In this document: positions 15,614 through 25,700 of the stretch, piece after piece
Layout of the letters: each line of letters starts with the position of its first letter
Position numbering within the stretch: the first letter of the stretch is position 1
Assembly (NCBI GenBank): GCA_910575775.1
Contig: CAJTEY010000042.1
Location: 1-34,497 of the forward strand
Length of the DNA: 34,497 nt
Source of the DNA: Lachnospiraceae bacterium
GTDB lineage: Bacteria; Bacillota; Clostridia; Lachnospirales; Lachnospiraceae
Direction of reading: 5' to 3'
The notes under the pieces: generated by a model
Told to the model about the DNA's origin: nothing
The model's input: only the letters and a program-made list of their open reading frames with translations
The model's database searches: none
Position numbers and translations under genes: made by a program

Positions 15614-16342
15614 ATGGGTGATACAATGGCGGGAGAAAACAGGATTCCACAGCATGTAGCAATCATATTGGACGGCAACGGCAGATGGGCGAAGAGCAAG
15701 GGGATGCCCCGCAATTACGGACATGTGCAGGGGGCGAAAACCGTGGAGAAAATCTGTGAGGAGTCATACCGCATGGGAATACAGTATCTGACGGTGTACG
15801 CTTTCAGTACGGAGAACTGGGACAGACCTGAGGACGAGGTGGATGCACTGATGGGACTTCTGCGCAATTATATGAAGACCTGTCTGAAAACAGCGGCAAA
15901 AAATAACATGTGTGTCCGCGTTATCGGAGAAAAATCCCGTCTGGATGACGACATCAGAAAGCGGATCGGAGAACTGGAGGAGGCCACAAAGGATAATACG
16001 GGCCTGCATTTCCAGATCGCCATCAATTACGGCGGCAGGGACGAGCTTGTCCGTGCCGCAAGAAAGCTTGCAGAGCGGGTGAAGAGCGGAGAGCTTGCGC
16101 CGGAGGAGATCACGCAGGAACAGCTGGGAAATGCGCTTGACACGGCGGGGATCCCGGAGCCTGATCTCCTGATTCGTACTTGCGGAGAACAGCGGATTTC
16201 CAATTTTCTGCTCTGGCAGCTTGCCTACACGGAATTTTATTTTACTCCCACAGCCTGGCCGGATTTTTCGAAAGAAGAATTGGAAAAGGCGGTAGCGGCA
16301 TATAATAAGAGAGACAGACGCTACGGTCTTTTGAAGGAATAA
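15614..16342 (+). CDS. uppS: Isoprenyl (undecaprenyl diphosphate) synthase
   Basis: A 242-residue cis-prenyltransferase. The catalytic Asp20 is in AIILDGNGRWAKSKG, followed by YAFSTENWDRP and the C-terminal RTCGEQRISNFLLWQLAYTEFYFT, which binds isopentenyl diphosphate and magnesium. It adds IPP units to FPP to make the C55 carrier lipid for wall synthesis. I chose the ATG at 15614, with AGGAGG 12 bp upstream; the open frame extends 41 codons further upstream but that part does not resemble the family. The same operon's dxr and cdsA also feed envelope lipids. Confidence 0.95.
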   Translation: MGDTMAGENRIPQHVAIILDGNGRWAKSKGMPRNYGHVQGAKTVEKICEESYRMGIQYLTVYAFSTENWDRPEDEVDALMGLLRNYMKTCLKTAAKNNMCVRVIGEKSRLDDDIRKRIGELEEATKDNTGLHFQIAINYGGRDELVRAARKLAERVKSGELAPEEITQEQLGNALDTAGIPEPDLLIRTCGEQRISNFLLWQLAYTEFYFTPTAWPDFSKEELEKAVAAYNKRDRRYGLLKE

Positions 16343-16397
16343 TGGAGAGGAACGGCCCTTTGGCCGTGAAAAGTGACAAAAAATAGGAGGCGTCTGT

Positions 16398-17246
16398 ATG
16401 TTTCGTACAAGACTACTGAGCGGCATTTTACTGGTGGCGATTGCGCTGGGAGTTCTCTTGAAAGGAGGAGCTCTTCTGGCGCTGGTGATTTTCGCTGTTT
16501 CCGTGATCGCATATCAGGAACTGACGGCAGCCAGCAAGGTGCGCGGAGACGGACAGGTGCCAAGCGCTCCTGTGATAGCGGGCTGTGTGATGATACTTGT
16601 ATATTATGCGGTGCTGGGACTTGCGCTGGGAAGGGATATCGGCGCAGTGTTTCCGGCGATGGTGCTGGTGATTGCGGCAGCTTTACTTGTTTTTCTGTTC
16701 GTCTATGTGTTTACCTTTCCGAAGTACCATGCGAACCAGATCATGGCGGCCCTCTTCTGCTTTTTATATGGGCCGGTGATGCTGTCTTTCCTCTATCTGC
16801 TGCGGGAAGGGTTTGAGGATGGCATTTATCTTGTGTGGTTCGTGTTTCTGGCATCCTGGGGGAGCGACACATGCGCCTACTGTGTGGGCGTGCTGATCGG
16901 GAAACACAAGATGACGCCGAAGCTCAGCCCGAAGAAGTCTATAGAGGGCGCGGTAGGAGGTGTACTTGGCGCCGCACTGCTGTTTGTTCTCTATACGCAT
17001 TTTGTGATTAACGAGTACACAATGATGACTTTACCGCTGCCGCTTGCGGCGTGTCTGGGAGCGGTGGGCGCGCTCGTCTCTATGGTGGGGGATCTGGCGG
17101 CCTCGGCGGTGAAAAGGGATCACGATATTAAGGATTACGGAAAGCTGATACCGGGGCACGGCGGGATCATGGACCGCTTTGACAGTGTGATCGTGGCGGC
17201 GCCGATTGTCTTTTGGGGGATTGCGCTGGCTGTGGGATTCGTGTAA
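16398..17246 (+). CDS. cdsA: Phosphatidate cytidylyltransferase
   Basis: A 282-residue membrane enzyme with about seven to eight hydrophobic helices. It carries the CDS signature near the C-terminus, S-A-x-KRDHDIKDYGKLIPGHGGIMDRFDS, preceded by SWGSDTCAYCVG and KLSPKKSIEG, which hold the metal and CTP residues. It makes CDP-diacylglycerol from phosphatidic acid and CTP for phosphatidylglycerol and cardiolipin. A TAGGAGGCG ribosome site is present. It lies 55 bp after uppS. The 148 bp before dxr hold nothing I recognise. Confidence 0.95.
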   Translation: MFRTRLLSGILLVAIALGVLLKGGALLALVIFAVSVIAYQELTAASKVRGDGQVPSAPVIAGCVMILVYYAVLGLALGRDIGAVFPAMVLVIAAALLVFLFVYVFTFPKYHANQIMAALFCFLYGPVMLSFLYLLREGFEDGIYLVWFVFLASWGSDTCAYCVGVLIGKHKMTPKLSPKKSIEGAVGGVLGAALLFVLYTHFVINEYTMMTLPLPLAACLGAVGALVSMVGDLAASAVKRDHDIKDYGKLIPGHGGIMDRFDSVIVAAPIVFWGIALAVGFV

Positions 17247-17394
17247 GGCACGTTTCCCGGGATAAACCGTCATAGGAGGGAAGCAGAAAAACGGCCTGCA
17301 CGGGCGGAGGTTTGAAAAGTAAATTTATTTTGAGAGAGAACGGATGAGAAGCGGAGCGGTCATATGGAAGGACTGCTTCTGGATGAGGGCGGAA

Positions 17395-18543
17395 ATGAAG
17401 AAAATAGGAATACTGGGTTCCACGGGCTCTATAGGAACACAGACACTGGATATTGTCAGAAAGGAAAAGGATTTGGAAGTCGTGTCCCTGGCGGCAGGCT
17501 CCAACGTATCGCTTCTGGAGGCGCAGATCAGGGAATTCCGGCCCCAAATTGCGGCACTCTGGGAGGAGCGGGCGGCGGTGGAGCTCAGGGCACGGGTAAA
17601 GGATCTGCCTGTCCGCATCGTGAGCGGTATGGATGGGCTTTTGGAAGTGTCCACGGTGGAGGATATGGAGGTGCTGGTTACCGGCATTGTGGGCATGATC
17701 GGCATCAGGCCAACCATAGCGGCCATTGAGGCGGGGAAGGATATTGCGCTGGCGAACAAGGAGACGCTGGTGACGGCAGGGCATATCATTATGCCGCTGG
17801 CGAAGAGCAAAGGGGTTCGGATCCTGCCGGTGGACAGCGAACACAGCGCAATTTTCCAGTCCATGCACGGGGAAAACCGGGCGCGGGTGGAAAAGATTCT
17901 GCTCACGGCGTCAGGGGGGCCTTTCCGGGGCAAATCCAGGGAGGCACTTGCGGATATGACGGTGGAGGACGCGCTAAACCATCCCAACTGGTCTATGGGG
18001 AAAAAAGTCACAATTGACTCTGCATCCCTGTGCAACAAGGGGCTTGAGGTGATGGAGGCGAAATGGCTTTTCGATGTAGAGCTTTCACAGATAGAGGTCG
18101 TGGTGCATCCCCAGAGTATTCTGCATTCGGCGGTGCAGTATGCGGACGGCGGCATTATGGGACAGATGGGCGTGCCGGACATGAAACTGCCCATCCAGTA
18201 CGCGCTGTTTTACCCGGACAGAAGGCCGATGGAGATTGGGAGAGTAGACTTATGTAAACTTGGGAATCTGACTTTTGAGAGACCCGACACGGATACTTTC
18301 TGCGGACTTGCTCTGGCGTACCGGGCGGCTGAAAGGGGAGGCTCCCTGCCAACTGTGTTCAATGCGGCCAATGAGAAGGCGGTAGCGTTGTTTCTGGATC
18401 AGAAGATTCGGTTTCTGGAAATACCCGAGCTGATCGAGGCGGCCATGGAGGCGCACCGGGTGACGGAGAATCCGACCGTGGAGGAGATACTGGCGGCGGA
18501 GGCAGAGACCTACGAGTATATCAGACTTAAAGGTGGAGAGTAG
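17395..18543 (+). CDS. dxr: 1-deoxy-D-xylulose 5-phosphate reductoisomerase
   Basis: A 382-residue enzyme of the MEP pathway that converts DXP to MEP with NADPH. The nucleotide loop is GSTGSIG (8-14), with NKETLVTAGH, the metal ligands Asp147 and Glu149 in VDSEHSAIFQ, the LTASGGPFR loop and the KVTIDSASLCNKGLEVMEA block with the third acidic ligand. I start at the ATG of MKKIGILGS (17395), with GAGGGCGG ahead, although the frame is open 17 codons further. Its stop is 4 bp before the TTG start of rseP. IspG, two steps later in the pathway's last part, lies 3 kb downstream. Confidence 0.95.
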   Translation: MKKIGILGSTGSIGTQTLDIVRKEKDLEVVSLAAGSNVSLLEAQIREFRPQIAALWEERAAVELRARVKDLPVRIVSGMDGLLEVSTVEDMEVLVTGIVGMIGIRPTIAAIEAGKDIALANKETLVTAGHIIMPLAKSKGVRILPVDSEHSAIFQSMHGENRARVEKILLTASGGPFRGKSREALADMTVEDALNHPNWSMGKKVTIDSASLCNKGLEVMEAKWLFDVELSQIEVVVHPQSILHSAVQYADGGIMGQMGVPDMKLPIQYALFYPDRRPMEIGRVDLCKLGNLTFERPDTDTFCGLALAYRAAERGGSLPTVFNAANEKAVALFLDQKIRFLEIPELIEAAMEAHRVTENPTVEEILAAEAETYEYIRLKGGE

Positions 18544-18547
18544 CGAT

Positions 18548-19633
18548 TTGATCAGGACAATTATTTTATTTATCATAGTATTTGGTTTGGTAGTGATATC
18601 CCATGAACTCGGGCATTTTCTGATTGGCAGGAGAAACGGCATCCGTGTGGTGGAGTTTTCTGTGGGTATGGGCCCGACACTGTTTTCTTTCACAAAAAGC
18701 GGCACCAAGTATTCCCTAAAGCTTCTGCCGCTGGGCGGCGCCTGTATGTTTGACGGTGAGGACGGCGTGGAACGGGAAGCGCAGCAGGAGCCGGAATCCA
18801 GGATTACGGATGGCCCAGAGGGCCTTGCTTTTACTGAGGCTGGTGTCTGGGCGCGTATAGCCACTGTCTTTGCCGGCCCGTTCTTTAACTTCATTCTGGC
18901 CTTTGTGATCGCGGTAGTTCTGAGCGCATTTTCGGGGGCGGATCTTCCCACGGTAGGGGTTGTCACAGAGGGTTCCGCCGCCGAGGAGGCGGGTTTGCAG
19001 CCGGGGGATGTGATCAAAAAGATCGGGCATGAGCCGATTCATTTTTACCGTGAGGTTTCCCTGATTTCCGCTATGAACCAGGGGGAGAAGATGGAAATCA
19101 CCTACGAGAGAAACGGGGAGAAGGCAGTGACCACGCTTTTCCCGAAATATGATGAAAGTGACAAGCGCTATTATATGGGAATTACCAACGGCGGTGAGTA
19201 TCTGGAGTGTAATCCTCTGCAGGTGTTCCAGTACGGCTTCTACGAGGTGGAATATTGGGTGAAAATCACTTACAAGAGCCTGCGTATGCTGGTGATGGGG
19301 AAGGTGTCAAAGGACGATGTGTCGGGGCCGGTGGGAATTGCCCAGCTTGTCGGGGAGAGTTATGACACGGCCGAGGAAAATTACGGCACGCCTTACGCCA
19401 TTCTCACGATGTTGGAAATTGTGGTGCTTCTATCCGTCAATCTCGGCATTATGAACCTTCTGCCGCTCCCGGCGCTGGACGGCGGACGGCTTGTATTCAT
19501 GTTTGTGGAGGTGCTTCGGGGAAAACCCGTTCCGCCGGAAAAGGAAGGCATGGTACACTTTGCCGGGCTGGTGGTGCTGATGGTACTGATGGTCTTTATT
19601 ATGTACAACGATATTATGAGGCTGGTGCGTTAG
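18548..19633 (+). CDS. rseP: Site-2 intramembrane zinc protease (RseP/RasP)
   Basis: A 361-residue membrane protease. TM1 carries the HELGH zinc motif (residues 19-23). A PDZ domain lies at about 135-215 (GVVTEGSAAEEAGLQPGDVIKKI), and the third zinc ligand is in NLLPLPALDGGRL within a late TM helix. It cuts transmembrane segments of anti-sigma factors or remnant signal peptides inside the membrane. The TTG at 18548 has AGGTGGAG 9 bp ahead; a GTG at 18533 lies inside that ribosome site and is less likely. It is the last gene before the operon terminator. Confidence 0.93.
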   Translation: MIRTIILFIIVFGLVVISHELGHFLIGRRNGIRVVEFSVGMGPTLFSFTKSGTKYSLKLLPLGGACMFDGEDGVEREAQQEPESRITDGPEGLAFTEAGVWARIATVFAGPFFNFILAFVIAVVLSAFSGADLPTVGVVTEGSAAEEAGLQPGDVIKKIGHEPIHFYREVSLISAMNQGEKMEITYERNGEKAVTTLFPKYDESDKRYYMGITNGGEYLECNPLQVFQYGFYEVEYWVKITYKSLRMLVMGKVSKDDVSGPVGIAQLVGESYDTAEENYGTPYAILTMLEIVVLLSVNLGIMNLLPLPALDGGRLVFMFVEVLRGKPVPPEKEGMVHFAGLVVLMVLMVFIMYNDIMRLVR

Positions 19634-19653
19634 CGCCGGCCTTGCTTTTTTTT
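19619..19653 (+). terminator. Operon terminator overlapping the rseP stop
   Basis: A 10-bp stem with two G-T pairs (19619-19628 with 19633-19642, loop GTTA) is followed by TGCTTTTTTTT. The TAG stop codon of rseP lies at the loop/stem edge, so the last codons are part of the hairpin. It separates the bactofilin-rseP operon from the phosphatase/kinase group. The following 19654-19900 contains no recognisable gene. Confidence 0.8.
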
Positions 19654-19900
19654 CATAAGTATCGTATGATAGCGGTATCGGATTCTGTTCTTGAATCCGT
19701 AATGCGTGTGCGGCATACGTGTAGGTTTCGCGAGAAGGAGCCGGGCGGCACACGGGTGACAGGGCGGGGATCCCGCAGATTTCCTGGTGTGTATTTGAAA
19801 TATGTGTTATCAAATGGCTGACAGATAAGGGCAGCTGCTGAAAAACGTGTGTTCGACAGCGGTAATCATGGCCTTGGTGAAGAGGAGGTGCGTTCGGGAC

Positions 19901-20617
19901 GTGCGATATGTGACAAATGTATATTGGTGCAGGGGTACAATGGCGGAAAAAAACCAGGATTCGGTTGTGCTGCAGCAAGTATTGACGCGCAGGGGGCGGG
20001 TATTACTTGCGGCGGTGTGTGACGGCATGGGCGGCGTTTCCCGTGGCGGGGAGGCAAGTGGCTATGTGGCAGTGCAGCTTCGGAAATGGTTTTATACGGA
20101 GCTGTTTGCCATGATGCAAAAGAATAAGCGGTATTGGGTGATACGGAGATCTATGGACAGGCTGATTTATCACTTACAGGGACAGTTAAAGCGGTATGCC
20201 GCACAGGAAGAGATTTCGATGGGAACGACCGTGACGGCGCTTGTCGTGTGGGAGCGGACATGGCTTCTATGGCATCTGGGTGACAGCAGGGCGTACCGGC
20301 TGGGATGGCGGGGAATGGAGCAGCTTACGGAGGATCACGCACAGGATGCGGGGAAACTGACGAAATGTCTCGGCAGCTTCGGCTATTTTGCGCCCCAGCA
20401 CAGGATGGGCGTGTTAAAGCCCAACGAGGGGATCCTGCTCTGTACGGACGGTTTCAGGAGGCGCGTTACCGTGGAAGAACTGCGTGCGGTAATGAATCCC
20501 GGAGAGCTGGCGGGGGAGGAGCAGATCGGAAGGCGGCTTAAGGAGATCGGGGAAACGTGCATGAAGAGAGGGGAGACGGATAATCTGTCTGCCGTTTATG
20601 TGAAGACTGAAAGATAA
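19901..20617 (+). CDS. PP2C-family protein phosphatase
   Basis: A 238-residue PPM/PP2C phosphatase with no membrane segment. Visible motifs are NQDS near the start, VCDGMGGVSRGGEAS (metal-binding Asp), MGTTVTALV, HLGDSRAYRL, CTDGFRRRV and GETDNLSAV near the end. It should dephosphorylate Ser/Thr phosphoproteins and oppose the kinase encoded 90 bp downstream. The start is uncertain: the GTG at 19901 has AGAGGAGG 12 bp ahead, while ATGs at 19847 and 19868 have no ribosome site. It is slightly shorter than PrpC-type enzymes (about 245 residues). Confidence 0.87.
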   Translation: MRYVTNVYWCRGTMAEKNQDSVVLQQVLTRRGRVLLAAVCDGMGGVSRGGEASGYVAVQLRKWFYTELFAMMQKNKRYWVIRRSMDRLIYHLQGQLKRYAAQEEISMGTTVTALVVWERTWLLWHLGDSRAYRLGWRGMEQLTEDHAQDAGKLTKCLGSFGYFAPQHRMGVLKPNEGILLCTDGFRRRVTVEELRAVMNPGELAGEEQIGRRLKEIGETCMKRGETDNLSAVYVKTER

Positions 20618-20704
20618 TCGGTCATCCTGTGACCCGGTAATCCGTACAGCACATAAAACATTATGTAAACTGTATGGCGGTTATAAAATGAGGTGAGCTG
20701 TACT

Positions 20705-21604
20705 GTGGCCTATATATCTATGGAAGAAAGGGGAAGAAATTTGAATGGAGAAAAACGTCTGGGAAAATATAGAATCGTCCGAGCACTTGGACAGGGCGGT
20801 GAGGGCAGTGTATATCTGGCGGAGGATGAGAACCTTGGCAGGTATGTGGCGGTGAAGCGGCTGTGGGAGCAGGAGGGAGAAAGCGGGGAAAGAATCCGGG
20901 AGGAGGCCGCTTTTCTGCGTGATCTGCGCCATCCGATGCTGCCGGTGGTGTATGAGCTGTTTTATGAGAAAGAGTGGTATCTGGTGATGGAATATGTGGA
21001 TGGAATAAGTTTACGTAACTATATTGAAAAACAGGGAAATGTGGGGGAGAGGCAGGCGCGTCTGTGGGCGTCAGCGTTGTTAGACGTTCTGGATTATCTG
21101 CACACAAGAGAGACGCCTGTTATTTATAGAGACCTGAAGCCGGATAATATTGTGGTATGCAGGGACGGCACTCTGAAACTGGTGGATTTCGGTGCGGCGG
21201 GAATCCGCAGCTTTGGGGAGGAAGGGAAAAGGCAGATGGCTTTCTCGGCTGGATTTGCGGCGCCTGAGCAACGGGGAGCGGGCGGACAGGGCATCCGGGC
21301 CGATGAGAGGAGCGATCTGTATGCGTTTGGGAAAACGCTCTGCTATATGGTGACCGGGGTGGCTCCCGATAGCCTGCCCGGCACGCCGCTTCCCGCATCC
21401 TATTACAACCCGCTCTTGTCAGAGGAGCTGGTTGCAATCATACGCCGCTGTACGGAGGAGGAGCCGGAGTCCCGCTATCAGGTGGCGGGGGAGATTATGC
21501 GTGATCTAAGCATCAAAGGCTCCCGGGGGAAAGGGAAGCGGAGATGGGATTTTGTGCGGCATGTGGAAAAACAGATTTGTCTAACGGATTCTTTTATGGC
21601 ATAA
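20705..21604 (+). CDS. Soluble serine/threonine protein kinase
   Basis: A 299-residue Hanks-type kinase. It has the glycine loop LGQGGEGSVYLA, the VAVK lysine, the catalytic loop VIYRDLKPDNIVV, the VDFGAAG metal motif, APEQ in the activation segment and DLYAFGKTL. No transmembrane helix or PASTA repeats follow, unlike PrkC-type kinases; the domain ends with a short basic tail. Start choices are the GTG at 20705 (AGGTGAG 7 bp ahead) and the TTG at 20741 (AAAGGGG ahead). Together with the PP2C it forms a phospho-switch pair between rseP and ispG; targets are unknown. Confidence 0.9.
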   Translation: MAYISMEERGRNLNGEKRLGKYRIVRALGQGGEGSVYLAEDENLGRYVAVKRLWEQEGESGERIREEAAFLRDLRHPMLPVVYELFYEKEWYLVMEYVDGISLRNYIEKQGNVGERQARLWASALLDVLDYLHTRETPVIYRDLKPDNIVVCRDGTLKLVDFGAAGIRSFGEEGKRQMAFSAGFAAPEQRGAGGQGIRADERSDLYAFGKTLCYMVTGVAPDSLPGTPLPASYYNPLLSEELVAIIRRCTEEEPESRYQVAGEIMRDLSIKGSRGKGKRRWDFVRHVEKQICLTDSFMA

Positions 21605-21639
21605 TAAAGGGAAACAACAATGGAGACAGGGAGGCGGCC

Positions 21640-22701
21640 TTGAGAACACACAGAGAACAGACGAAGGTTATTACCATAGGTGACAGGAAGATCGGCGGGG
21701 GAAATCCTGTTTTGATCCAGTCCATGACCAACACGCCCACGGAGGATGTGGAGGCTACGGCTGCGCAGATTCTGCGGCTGGAGCAGGCGGGATGTGAGAT
21801 TGTCAGATGCACGGTTCCCACGATGGAGGCGGCGCAGGCCCTTGCCAAAATCAAGGAGCGGATACAGATCCCGCTTGTGGCGGACATTCATTTTGACTAT
21901 AAAATGGCGATCGCAGCGATGGAATACGGCGCGGACAAAATTCGTATCAACCCGGGCAACATTGGCGGGAAGGAAAAGGTGGCGGCGGTTGTGGCGGCGG
22001 CCAGGGAGCGGCATATTCCGATCCGGGTGGGGGTGAACAGCGGTTCTCTTGAACGCGAGCTTGTGGAGAAATATCATGGCGTAACGGCTGACGGTATCGT
22101 AGAGAGCGCACTCGATAAGGTGGGAATCATTGAAGACTGTGGATATGACAACCTTGTCATAAGTATAAAGTCATCGGATGTGATGATGTGCGTCAAAGCC
22201 CATGAGCTTCTGGCGGCGAAGACGAATTACCCGCTGCATGTGGGGATTACGGAGTCTGGGACGGTGATGAGCGGAAACATCAAATCCGCTGTGGGGCTTG
22301 GCATTATCCTTAACCAGGGAATCGGCGATACGATCCGGGTGTCCCTGACGGGAGATCCCGTGGAGGAGATCCGTTCCGCGAAGCTGATTCTGAGGACGCT
22401 TGGGCTCAGAAAGGGCGGCATTGAGGTGGTGTCCTGCCCTACCTGCGGCAGAACGAAAATTGATCTGATCAGTCTGGCCGGACAGGTGGAGGAGATGGTG
22501 AAGGACATCCCTCTGGATATCAAGGTGGCCGTCATGGGCTGTGCGGTGAACGGCCCCGGGGAAGCGAAGGAGGCTGATATCGGCATTGCGGGCGGTATTG
22601 GCGAGGGTCTTTTGATTAAACGGGGAGAGATTGTAAAGAAGGTGCCTGAACAGGAGCTTCTGAATACGCTTAAGGAGGAGCTTGGGCACTGGAATGAGTA
22701 A
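21640..22701 (+). CDS. ispG: 4-hydroxy-3-methylbut-2-en-1-yl diphosphate synthase
   Basis: A 353-residue [4Fe-4S] enzyme of the MEP pathway that converts MEcPP to HMBPP. It has the TIM-barrel start VIQSMTNTPT-like (here LIQSMTNTPTEDVEAT), ADIHFDYKMA and RINPGNIG. The cluster ligands are in SCPTCGRTKID and VMGCAVNGPGEAKEADIGIAGG. The TTG at 21640 has GGGAGG 6 bp ahead; the open frame runs 32 codons upstream into the end of the kinase but is not family-like. Its stop overlaps the start of polC. Confidence 0.95.
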   Translation: MRTHREQTKVITIGDRKIGGGNPVLIQSMTNTPTEDVEATAAQILRLEQAGCEIVRCTVPTMEAAQALAKIKERIQIPLVADIHFDYKMAIAAMEYGADKIRINPGNIGGKEKVAAVVAAARERHIPIRVGVNSGSLERELVEKYHGVTADGIVESALDKVGIIEDCGYDNLVISIKSSDVMMCVKAHELLAAKTNYPLHVGITESGTVMSGNIKSAVGLGIILNQGIGDTIRVSLTGDPVEEIRSAKLILRTLGLRKGGIEVVSCPTCGRTKIDLISLAGQVEEMVKDIPLDIKVAVMGCAVNGPGEAKEADIGIAGGIGEGLLIKRGEIVKKVPEQELLNTLKEELGHWNE

Positions 22702-25700
22702 AGCTTTTTTTGAGGTATTTCCTACGTTAAAACTGGATACAGGATTGCAGGATCTGTTTGAGCAGGTTACCGTAGAGAAGGTGACCAGCACCAGGCGGAA
22801 AGACTTTCTGCGCGTTTATATCGCTTCTGACCATCTGATCCATAAGGAGGACGTGTTCCGGGTGGAACGGGAGATCGGGAAGCAGTTTTTCCCGAACATG
22901 CCGATTGTGGTCAAGTTTTATGAGCGTTTTTCCCTCTCTTCCCAGTACGACCCGGAGAAGCTGATGGACGCGTACCGTGAGAGCATTCTTCTGGAGCTCA
23001 GGGAGGCGTCCCCCGTAGAATACAGCCTGTTTAAACGGGCGGATATCGTCTTTTCACAGGATAAGCTTCTGCTGACACTGGAGGATACGGTGTTTGGCAG
23101 GGAAAAGGGCGGGGAGCTTGCGCGGATTCTGGAAAAGATATATAACGAGCGCTGCGCAATCCCGGTGCAGGTGGAACTGGCCTATAAGGAGAAGGCGGCG
23201 GGCAAGAACCGGGAGGAGGACGAACGCCGTCTGGAGATACAGGTGGCGGAGATCTCCGCGCGGGCAGGATTTCCGGTACATATGAAGGGAGCGGCGCTGT
23301 CTGCGGGCACAGCGGGCCGGGCTCAGACGGCGGATGGATCGATTGAAAGCGCAGGGTCTTGTGGTACGCAAGGACAGCCGGAGGGTGCAGGGAAGCAGGG
23401 ACGGCAGAGTGCGGCAGGAACTGCCGCATCCCCTTCTTCCCAGGGAAATCATGGGTTTTCCTTCCCGTCAAAAAAATCCGCAGGCGGCAGGGACAGGGAG
23501 AAGGGCGACTTTAAACGTCCTCTGAAACGGGCCGACAATCCAGATGTGATCTACGGCAGGGACTTTGAGGAGGAGGCCATGCCCATCGAGGATATCATCG
23601 GGGAGATCGGTGAGGTGGTCATCCGCGGCAGGGTCATCCGTATGGACAAGCGGGAGATCAAGAATGAGAGGACCATTCTGATTTATGATGTCACGGATTA
23701 CACGGACACCATGACGGTGAAATTCTTTGTGAGGAACGAGCAGGTCAAAGAAATAACGGACGTTATGAAAGAGGGGGTCTTTGTCAAACTTAAGGGTATG
23801 ACGGCGGTTGACAAGTTTGATCACGAGCTGACAATCGGCTCTCTTGCTGGCATTAAAAAGATTCCTGACTTTACGACTTCCCGGGAGGACAGAAGCGTCA
23901 GAAAGCGGGTGGAGCTTCACTGTCATACGAAGATGAGTGATATGGACGGGGTTTCCGAGGCGAAGGATCTTGTAAAACGCGCCTATAAGTGGGGACATCC
24001 GGCCATTGCCATCACCGATCACGGGGTGGTGCAGTCTTTTCCCGACGCGAACCATGTGTGGGAGGATCTGTGGAAGGCGGAGAAGAACCGCTGTAAGGAT
24101 GCGGGTGAGCCGGAGCCGGACAAGCAGGGCTTTTTCAAGGTAATTTACGGGGTGGAGGCTTATCTGGTGGACGATCTGCATGAGATTGCCACCAATGAGA
24201 AGGGGCAGAATTTCGGGGCGGACTTCGTGGTGTTCGATATCGAGACGACCGGCTTTTCACCCACGAAGAACCGTATCATAGAGATCGGCGCGGTGAAGGT
24301 TTGCGGCGGTAAGATTGTGGACCGCTTTTCCACCTTTGTCGATCCCCTTGTGCCCATTCCGTTTGAGATCGAGAAGCTGACAGGAATAACAGATGATATG
24401 GTTATGGGGGCAGAGCAGATCGACGTGGTGCTGCCGCAGTTTCTTTCTTTTTGCGGGGACTGTATTCTGGTGGCGCACAATGCTCAGTTCGACATGAGCT
24501 TTATCATGGAAAACTGTGACAGGCAGGGGATTTCCCACGATTTTACTTATGTGGACACAGTGGGGATTGCGAGGATCCTTCTGCCAGGACAGAAAAAGCA
24601 CACGCTGGATGCGGTGGCGAAAACTCTGGGCGTGTCTCTGGAGAACCATCACAGGGCGGTGGATGATGCGGAGGCCACGGCGGAAATTTTTGTGAAGCTG
24701 ATTCCCATGATGGCTAAGGAGGGGATCCATACGCTTGCACAGATGAATGCGAGGGGGAAGGCAAGTCCCGATATTATCAAAAAGCTGCCGACCTACCACG
24801 CGATCATTCTGGCGAAGAACAATGTGGGGCGCATGAACCTTTACCGTCTCGTGTCGGAGTCCCATCTGACCTACTTTTCGAGAAGACCGAGGATTCCGAA
24901 GAGCCTGCTTGCGCAGTACCGGGAGGGGCTGATTCTGGGGAGCGCCTGTGAGGCGGGGGAGCTTTACCGGGCGCTTTTGGAGAAAAAATCCGATGCGGAG
25001 ATTGCAAGGCTTGTGAATTTCTATGATTATCTGGAAATACAGCCGTTGGGGAACAACCACTTTATGATTGAGTCGGAGCGGACGCCGGATATCACGTCCG
25101 TGGATGATATTAAGGAGATCAACAGGCAGATTGTGCGGCTGGGAGAGCAGTTTCACAAGCCTGTGGCCGCCACCTGTGACGTGCATTTCCTAAACCCGGA
25201 AGATGAAATTTACCGCCGCATCATCATGGCGGGGCAGGGTTTCCCGGACGCGGACAACCAGGCGCCCCTGTATTTGCGCACGACGGAGGAAATGCTTGAC
25301 GAGTTTGCCTATCTTGGCAGCGACAAGGCGGAGGAGGTGGTGATCACAAACACCAATCTGATTGCGGATATGATTGAGGTCATGTCCCCGGTGAGGCCGG
25401 ACAAGTGCCCGCCGGTCATAGCGGACAGCGACAAGCAGCTTACGGATATCTGTTACAACAAGGCCCATGAGCTGTACGGGGAAACGCTGCCCCAGATTGT
25501 GGAGGACAGGCTTAAAAAGGAACTAAACTCCATTATTTCCAACGGCTTTGCGGTGATGTACATCATTGCGCAGAAACTGGTATGGAAGTCGGTAGAGGAC
25601 GGCTATCTGGTAGGTTCCAGAGGTTCTGTCGGAAGTTCCTTCGTGGCGAATATGGCGGGGATCACGGAGGTGAACTCTTTAAGTCCCCATTATCTGTGCC

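Noticed and set aside
17167..18194. Long minus-strand ORFs across dxr (17167-17868 and 17325-18194)
   Set aside because: Antisense to a complete, conserved enzyme; composition is that of reverse-frame GC-rich sequence.
24257..25186. 309-codon minus-strand ORF inside polC
   Set aside because: Shadow of the PolC reading frame with Arg/His/Leu bias and no motif.
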